Assembly (NCBI RefSeq): GCF_003590095.1
Contig: NC_039487.1
Coordinates: 13,685,794 to 13,749,793 of the forward strand
DNA length: 64,000 nucleotides
DNA from: Trichoplusia ni
Lineage: Eukaryota; Arthropoda; Insecta; Lepidoptera; Noctuidae
Direction: 5' to 3'
The notes under the pieces: generated by a model
Database searches by the model: none
Told to the model about the DNA's origin: nothing
The model's input: only the letters and a program-made list of their open reading frames with translations
Shown: in pieces, positions 45,901 through 54,900 of the stretch
How the letters are laid out: every line of letters begins with the position of its first letter
How positions within the stretch are numbered: position 1 is the stretch's first letter
Made by a program: the position numbers and the translations under genes

Positions 45901-48900
45901 TCGATTTCGGTATCATAAAAATATTGATTAAATATGCGAGAAAAATAAACCAATTTAGATGCAATATTTAATATTTCGTAATAACTACACATACAGTTTT
46001 CATAGAGTCTGCTGATTTTTTTGTTTTTTCTTTGCTATTGAAACAAAGCTAACGTTTAAAGAGAACCAAAAATATTTTGCTCATTATTCTCATTCTCAAT
46101 TCCAGAACGAAAAAGCAGAAGTGAAACAAAAATGGGCATCGCGGCTATTGGGGAAGCTGCGCAAGGACATCACACAGGACTGTCGCGAGGACTTCGTGCT
46201 CAGCATCACCGGCAAGCGGCCGGCGGTGTGCGTGCTGTCCAACCCCGACCAGAAGGGGAAGATGAGGCGGATAGACTGCTTGAGGCAGGCTGATAAAGTG
46301 AGTGGGATTATACAACCGAAAACTTTCTTTAAACGCGGTAAATAAGATTCGAAGTGAAGAGATAGAATTTTTGTAAAGGATTACTACGATTTTCCAAACG
46401 ATTTTCTAGATAATTAATAGAATACGGGGACTGATAAAAAGAGTCCTATTAATCCCTACCTACCTAGAATGCCTTCTGTCTGCCACTTATTTTGGAGTTG
46501 GTAACATCGGACACGCATCAGACTAGATTCTTTTGTAAAATTTTTAGCTATAGTTTTATTTTGTAGAAAAAGCAACTGTCGACATAAAGATCAATACTCT
46601 ATTTTCCATTTGAAGAACTACGTCTCATGCAATCCACCTATTTAGGAGAAAGCAAAAACTGACTACGTCAAAAACGGCTTTATGTGCTTTCTGGCTTTGA
46701 TTACTATATGCCATATTCATTTTTCTGGACTTATCAACTAAACGTTTATCTTAAAATTCCAGGTATGGCGTTTGGACCTGGTAATGGTGATACTGTTCAA
46801 AGCTATCCCCTTGGAGAGTACGGACGGCGAGCGCCTTGAGAAGCACCCGGAGTGCACCCAGCCCGGGCTCTGCGTCAACCCCTACCACATCAACGTCTCC
46901 GTTCGAGAGCTGGACCTGTACCTCGCAAACTTTATAAACAGCTATGGTAATGGGAGCGACGGTCTGCCAGGTCTCTCGCTCACTTCTTTATGCTACGCTT
47001 CTTGGTTTTAAGTTTTTTTTTGAGTATTGATAGACTAATAATCAGAGTTCGATGATAAATGAAAAATTTACAAGCATGAACGCCAGTCGTATTGGTTAAT
47101 GATTGGATTTTCAAATTTTAACAAATTTTGGTACTTAAAAATCATTTCTATGTTGGAGACATGTCTGAAGACTAGAACCTCCTCGAATCTCAGGGGTCTA
47201 CTAACACCCTTTAATGATGAGCATTAGTTAAAGAAAAAGTACAGAACACGTTACAGGCGTATATATTTAATAATAGTAACGAACTTACTTAAAAAGCTGA
47301 TAGAAGGCTTCCGCTTTCTATACAACCTCATGTTTAAAACAATCGATTTTGAATAAGGATAGAAAACCCTTTAAAATATGGAAACGTAATTTCTTTTCAC
47401 TAAGCCACGTGACTCAGACAAATCACTTCCTAGAATTTCCAAATAGGAATTCGAAGAATTCGTGTGCATTTCAATCAGTAATTAAATCAGAGAAATTGGC
47501 ATCAGACCATGGGGGCTAATGAGGCGGTTTGCTTTGAGCGTAACTTTGATTTACATGAATTACCCTGAATACAAGCTGTTGCGATTCAAAATCCATCCAT
47601 TTCTTTACAAATTTGGCATACCTTTTTGGTAAATTTGTTATTCCGAAGTTTATCAATACTCAATCTATTTTATATTACTTTAAGTTGCATAATTATATAA
47701 GTTCAGAGTAGCTGTAGCATGTGTTGTAGTGTAGAGCTTGCTTTGCGATACAAAAGTTGTAAATAATTTCAACAATGTTCATTAAATAATAATTACTTGA
47801 CGTTGATTTGGAATTATTAACACTATAAAACTAAATGGCTTGCGTCTGCTTAGTATATACTTAAACAGTATTAATGGCAATATTTTTCTTATATTTCTAG
47901 CATTTTATTTAGATTAATGTAGTATATTTTTAATATCTTTATATAAAATTAATTCATATCATAATTCCCATAGGGTCCAATTTAAGGTTAGGATACTTGT
48001 CTTTCTTGATATGGTCTTGGTTTTGATTTTAAAATATTAAAGTATTATTTTCACATCATCCATATTTGTCTTCTTCATTAACGTTCTGTTATCAGTACTT
48101 TGCACACGTTTGACAGTTTTAATATGTTTCGCAATTACCTCGACTAGTGTATGATCAGTACCGAGACATGCTGAAATTTTGGACTTAATTACGATGAATA
48201 TTAATAGATATCGTTTCTTACTCTAAGATGTATTTCCTCCAACAGAATTTCGTGTTTAATTTGGAACTAACTCATCCCATTTCCATCCTCAAATACAAAT
48301 TTGAGTAGTCTGAATTTCACTCGTTCTTCTTGGACCATCTCAAAAGGGTCTCTAACATAAATTGTAATGTAGTTGGTGTGATTTCAGATATACTAAGCGG
48401 GTCGCTATCGCCTCACCCTCCTAGGGACAAAGAGAACGAACACGAGGCTAAGAGCAAAGGTAACTCGCGGACGAGTAACTTGTGACACGTGTGTTGTATG
48501 CGTTCCTTCTACAGTTTTATGAGAAACTTTATATATATAGGAGAAAACGATTAATTAACTTAAAAACAGTAACCTCCTTGTTTTGCATGCAAGGGAAAAA
48601 GTAATGGAAGTAAAAATAACATTTTTAATTTTGGCGCCCAACGTGGGGCAAAATTGATCTAAGATTAAACTATGTAAAGGGTGTTTTTAGTAATAAATAT
48701 TTTGCGTAATAATTTATTATGGTGTGAATGTACTAAAAAGAATATGAATGATGTTAGTCGTGAGCTTCATTTAAGAAAAAAAATAACGATGTTTTATTGA
48801 AACTGTAGAAGGAACATAAATGTGATTGGTTTGCACAAAAAGCATTGTCCTACAATTTTTTTTTTTCGTATTTTTATGCATTTTCAGACAAAATTCCTTA

Positions 48901-51900
48901 ATACCGCATCTAATTGGCTTGCACTCACACTTTCATGCTTATTGGTGTCAAAATTTGAACAAGTTCACATATTTTGGGATTGAGTAATGTTTGCTCGTTT
49001 GTTGTTGTGTATGTAGTCGGTGTTCTTTCTCTTTCACTCTTTTTATATATGTATGTATCGATGCTTCTCTAAAAAATTCAAAAATAATATTCACTTAGCA
49101 GATCTTGGACTTACTTTTAAGTAGTTGTAACTTATTAAATGAAAAATTATATTTGTCAGAATATTTTTTTATTGTTATTCTTCTAAGTGAAAATTATTAT
49201 TTTTTTGGATAAATCACTTTAGAGAAGTATCGACTTGATGTTGTAAAACTCGGTTGCATCAACTACGTTATAAATATTATCTGAAGATTCCAATTCATCA
49301 TCATCTTTAAGATAATATCTTAAAGGTGACGATGATGATAATTATAAAAGGTTAAGTATTGCTGCAACATAATATTCTAAACTCAATTTAAATTCAACGT
49401 TTTCAAAAGATTCGTTTGACGTTTGGCTGAATATATACAAAGGATAATTTTCTATTCCTTGAAGAAATAAACGTTGTTTTTAAAATGATTGAAAATATAA
49501 TATAAGGTAGTTTATAATGTATGTTTTCTCTCGTCTAAGTGTTTTGATGTTGTGGCTTTATTAAGAATAGGCATCAAACCCTGTAAATAAAATACAGGCA
49601 AATATATATGTATTTATATTCTAAATATTAGATTAAGTATAGAAATCAGTTGCTATACTAAGATTTGACACCATGTCTTAAAGGGATACTATTGCAGCTG
49701 AGGAAAAAAGACGCCCGTATACTGTGTATCGCTCCGTCACACTTTTGGTTGTTCCCTACTTCCCAAGTGTCAATGCGTCAGTGTCAATTTCGACAAGCGT
49801 TTATAGAAAATGTCACAATGTATGGAGATGATGGGTCAAAGTCACGTGACTTAGTCATTTTCATACATTTTAACGTTTTCTAATGAGACTGACTGATTTT
49901 AGAAATACCTCTTGGCTAGAGTTGCAATAATATTTTCTAAATATGTAGCGGTAGAGCCATCGCCTCTATCTGCTCAAAATTTTGTTCTCCCATATCAGAT
50001 TCTTTAGTAAAGTAACTGATTTCTTAAGACTTGTTAATTATTTTTGTGTTAGAATTAAGTTCAACTAATTTATCAATTCAGCCTACCACTGTTTTCTACT
50101 GAACGTAGGCCTCCCCAAGGTGCGCCACAATACCAAACCCTTCGCCTTCCATAAATACCAAGATAACCCCATGAAAATAAATTCATCCTTTTGTATTACA
50201 ATTAATTTCGATATTACTTATTACTATGCGAAACCATAAAAATGTGACTGTCTGAATCAATTTGTCTATAAATAGTGTCGCAAGAAACCGAACAGCTGCA
50301 CAGGACATATTATAGTGCACAGGCGTGTAGGTAAACCCAGGACCACTTTCTATTTATTTCTAAAACAAACACAACAATAACATGTAACGATAAATAATAG
50401 TTGTAAATATGAATTATTTGATCTAGTAAACAAATTTGCGTCACAATCCCAATAAAGACTCTCCTTAAATAAATTCATGACGCAAGTAGAATAAATATGG
50501 CGTCACATGTACTGACACGAAGGGAAATAGTACAAAGTCACCATTCATGAAGACATACTGTTACTAGGGGTTTGAACCCTGCTTACGACCACAATATAAT
50601 TGTTCTGACTTGTAGAATATAACGACATTAATTGTGTGAATTATTTTTTGGTACAAACTGGAGCTTAACCGTTTTGTTATTATTTTGGTTGTAATCGTAA
50701 CTCCTGGTACACGTTTACAATAATTTGTATGTGTGGCAGGCTTTTCCCCCCCCCTTTCTCTCAACCAATGGCGTGAGGAGCCATTTGATGATTTCCCATT
50801 AAAAAACAAACGGCTTTTCCTATTATAATTCAATTTCCTACGATAGGAAGCTGATTATACAGTCTAGGAGTCGGTCATTCAATAAAATCCCTCCGTTAGA
50901 TTTTACTGGGGAAATTACACCTCTATAAGTAAGGTTGCTAAAGTTGAGGAAGAGAGACATCGCTCTACGGAATGTAGTGCGCTGTCCCTTTTCCACATCT
51001 TTAAATATCATGAGTCGGTGGTAGATCCCCAGTACCCGTCACTATTTGAGGCAATAGTCCCTTTAGCCTGTAATGATAGTATCATTAAATTGTAATGTCT
51101 GAAATGGCTGATTTCAGGCTATAGTCACAATCCATACAACGGTGTAATATGCAACGATATTATTCTAGCGACCGGTGTCTTCTCGTCCAAGGAGCTATGG
51201 AAGCTGTCCAAAGGTATGAAAAGTGTTTTATCATCATTTTGTAACTCATACTAACTGATTAATTGAGGAGTCACTCATCAATCATTTGGCGACCTCCGTG
51301 GTCGAGTGGCGTACGCACCGGTTTCAAGGTGTCGCTAGCTCTGAGGTCCCGGGTTCGATCCCCGGTCGGGTCAATGTAAATATTCTTATTTCTACATTGT
51401 CTCGGGTCTGGGTGTTTGTGGTACCTTCGTTGTATCTGAATTCTATAACACAAGTGCTTTAGCAACTTACTTTGGGTTCAGATCAATGTATGTGATGTTG
51501 TCCGCATTTATATATTTAATTAGAGCTTGTTCAATCAAATAACAACTTTGTATGCCCTCTTTGATGCAGATTCTGACTAATTGGTATCATTTAGCTACGA
51601 AACTTTTTGTAACTACAAAAAAGTTCTCAAAAAATCTCTGAATTAATTCTGTTTGATGAAGCAGTCAATGCTCTCCTTGAGGCTAAATGTGGCAGAATTT
51701 AACAAAAGATCGAAAGCCAAATCTAACATAGATAACTATCCTTAAATAGTGCTAGACTCTCTTGGCAATAAATGCTTTGATTTATCCACAGACTCACTTC
51801 AATACTGTTTTATGTAGACTATATTAATAAGCTGCTTTTACCACTTGCTTGAAACATCCTTTTAACGATGTATGATCGTTTATTACATTATATATTTTTC

Positions 51901-54900
51901 GTATTCCAGCTTCTATTCTCCAAGAGACGGGTTCGGAGTCTCCGAGCGGCTCCGGCGGCGGCATAAAGCTGGAGTCAGGGTACTACTGCGGGTACAACAG
52001 TCCCGCGCCGCCCGCCTTCGAGCCACCAGCGGAGAGGGCGACCCCGTCAGCGATGCTCGTCGGGCAGTGCTACAGTAAGTACAAAACTAGTAATGTCCAA
52101 AAATATCTGGACGCTCCAAGTTACATTTGTGAAGTGGAAAATATATTTGCCTACTCCTCCTATAGACTCCTATACACTCATCATCATCATTCCCTGATCC
52201 CAATTATTTTATTAGGGGACGGCGCAATATGTCTTCATCTTCCGTACCGTTTTTTCTGACGGTATCTCACAAGAAACACTCTTTTCAGCTATATCGTACA
52301 ATCCATAGGTACATCGTTTCTTTGGTCGTCCTCTTTGCCAAAATTCATCCGTATCCATGTTAAACGCCTTTCTCATCACATTCTTACTCCTCCTATTTAA
52401 AACCCTGATCAATATTAGGCACACTGAGGTAAAGTGCAAGGTGGTTTTCGTTGGTTTTCATTGTTGATCCTGGTTTACAGTAGTTGCAATGATGGGCATG
52501 TGTGAAGATCCCATATAATAAGTTGCATTTATCCAAGTGCTAATGGATTCGCCCAAATGTATTGAATTGGAAATTCAATTGTCAAGTCAAGACAACAAAG
52601 CGATGTGAATGGTCGAAAAGGAATGTCCCATATATTTGACTGATTCGATCAACGCTAAAGGTTTTAAAATGTAGATAACTTATCGAAGTATTAGGCTTTG
52701 TCTTCTTCAAAAGTCTGAGATAATTATCGGTGGGTTTTTAAAAGGGGACAATTTGGGAGCAATTTATTGGCAAAATCTTTATCTTTCTTCGTGCTTGGTA
52801 CTGTTTGAAAAGCCTAGGTCTCCTTAATTCATTAACAAAGATTTTTTATTATTTATCTTCTTCGGTATCCTCAACCTTCGGCAACCTTACTCTTCGGTAA
52901 AGGACTCTTCTTTAGAAGATATTATCCAATTAAAAAGTTATTTTTTAATATATGTAAAAAAACTTTCCATTTAACAACAATTACATAACCAGCAGGTATC
53001 TCAAATGACTCACAAGTCAACAATCGCAGACGAAAACATTGAAACGATACAAAAAGCGATTGTCAATCAAATTCCCGCCGTCCATAGTGTAGTCACAGCA
53101 CGTGCGCACGCGCACCTAAATATAGTACACATGTAGCGCACATGGATTGCGCGGTGAATCAACGCGGTGACTGTTTTGGTGTAAAAATATATCGTATTTT
53201 TGGGATTTGGTTACTGATTTTTGGGACCGCATCTGGATTTTATTGTTTAAATTTAATTAGGTTAATTTAATTCTGTCAAAAAAAAATCATTTTCTAAATA
53301 TGTATATTAATGAGGTATTGTTACGCTAAATATGTGTATTTTTTTGTAATTTTATAGGAGTAATCAAACGGGACAAAAATAGAATTTGATATTTGGTAGA
53401 ACGCATTCAGCGCTTTTTTGTTTTTTTTTCAAATATGTAAAAAAACTAAAACGCGTGGCTACAATAAAACACTTAATCTGGTCTTAGAAATAATTAAGAC
53501 AATCTGACATTTATGCTATAGATCAGACCATTGTCTTTAAAGTCAGTGACCCTCACTGTTTTCCTTTTATTGATGCAAATACGTGCGGTTATAACAAGAG
53601 GCTATTTTTAATTGATGTGTCAAAAAATTCGTTTTTTTTTAACCAACGAAAAACTAATTTGGCCTTGGATATAGATCAAGAACTTTAAGAAGTTGTATTA
53701 AATTAATACAAAAAAAAAATGTTTCCCTTAGAGCTTAAATAAAAAAATGCAGTCATATCAAACAAAACAGTTTGTATTTGCTATCAAAAAAGATCAGTCA
53801 CCTAATTTTAGGTTAGCTATTTTTAGAATTAAACTACTTTTAATACAAAAATATCGTCACCATCTGACCGGTTTTGGCCATGGCGACCGCCTCAACTCCT
53901 ATTTGATATTTTGGCGTAAGATGGCAGAAGCATATGTCATATGACATTATGATTCAGCTTCCTATTATTGTATTAACCACTAAACTATACACATATTGCC
54001 AGCAGGTATCCCGCACAGCTCAGCGGGTCTGTCTGCGCAGTCGCCGCTGGTGCCCTCCAACACCATCTTCTATCAGCATGCAGCGCCACCTACCGACACG
54101 CACCCGACAAGTACGTAGCGACATCTGTTGAGTTAACATTGTGAATTAAGTTGTGTAATGTGGTAGTTGGGTTATGAAACCGTGGCGAAAACACATGACG
54201 TATTATATAAAATTTTGCACTAAACAGTAAAAATATCATCTGTAACTTGAGTCTTTTATAGAATGAAATTATACAGTTGAGGTACTCCTTTTTGGATAAT
54301 ACACGAGTCTACTCACATTTTTCGACGAAATATTTTAGATATTATACAAGTGATTGAACCCATACGTCAGTTTCTCGTTCAAGTTCAAGTTCACAAGTCC
54401 TCAATTCGGCTTTGTTTCTATAAGCCTCTGCTATACCTCTTAAAACAACATCTTTGGTCTTCAGCATCCGAGGCGCTATCCAGCCAACACGCGGGCAGTA
54501 AGTACGACGGGGCGCCGCAGGACTCGCTCGGAGACTTCGTGACCTTCGTCTGCCAGGACCCATCAGACGTACAGCAGTTACAGGTAAACAAATAAATAAG
54601 AATTAGCTGTGTTTTACCTACGTATTAAAAACTTTATTGTGAGTCCAATATACGTTATATCAAATTATCTTAGTCGGAATCTTAGTCATTTGAAAACGAA
54701 TGCCTCACTAAGGAATTAAATTGTTTCGTCGCGGGGGTAAGGCACAGGCAGAATGACGCATTTTTGAAGGTCACACTAAGAATGCTTGTCCTACGCGGGT
54801 CTCGAACCTACGAAGCGCCGCTCACTCATGCGACTGAGAAATGGATAACTATAAAATGGCTACTTTACAAAGTTAAACAGATCAGATTTTTTGTACCTAA

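Noticed and set aside
51287..51370. tRNA gene (good box A, box B and T-arm)
   Set aside because: The acceptor arms pair only in part, the anticodon arm is poor, and a SINE body follows.
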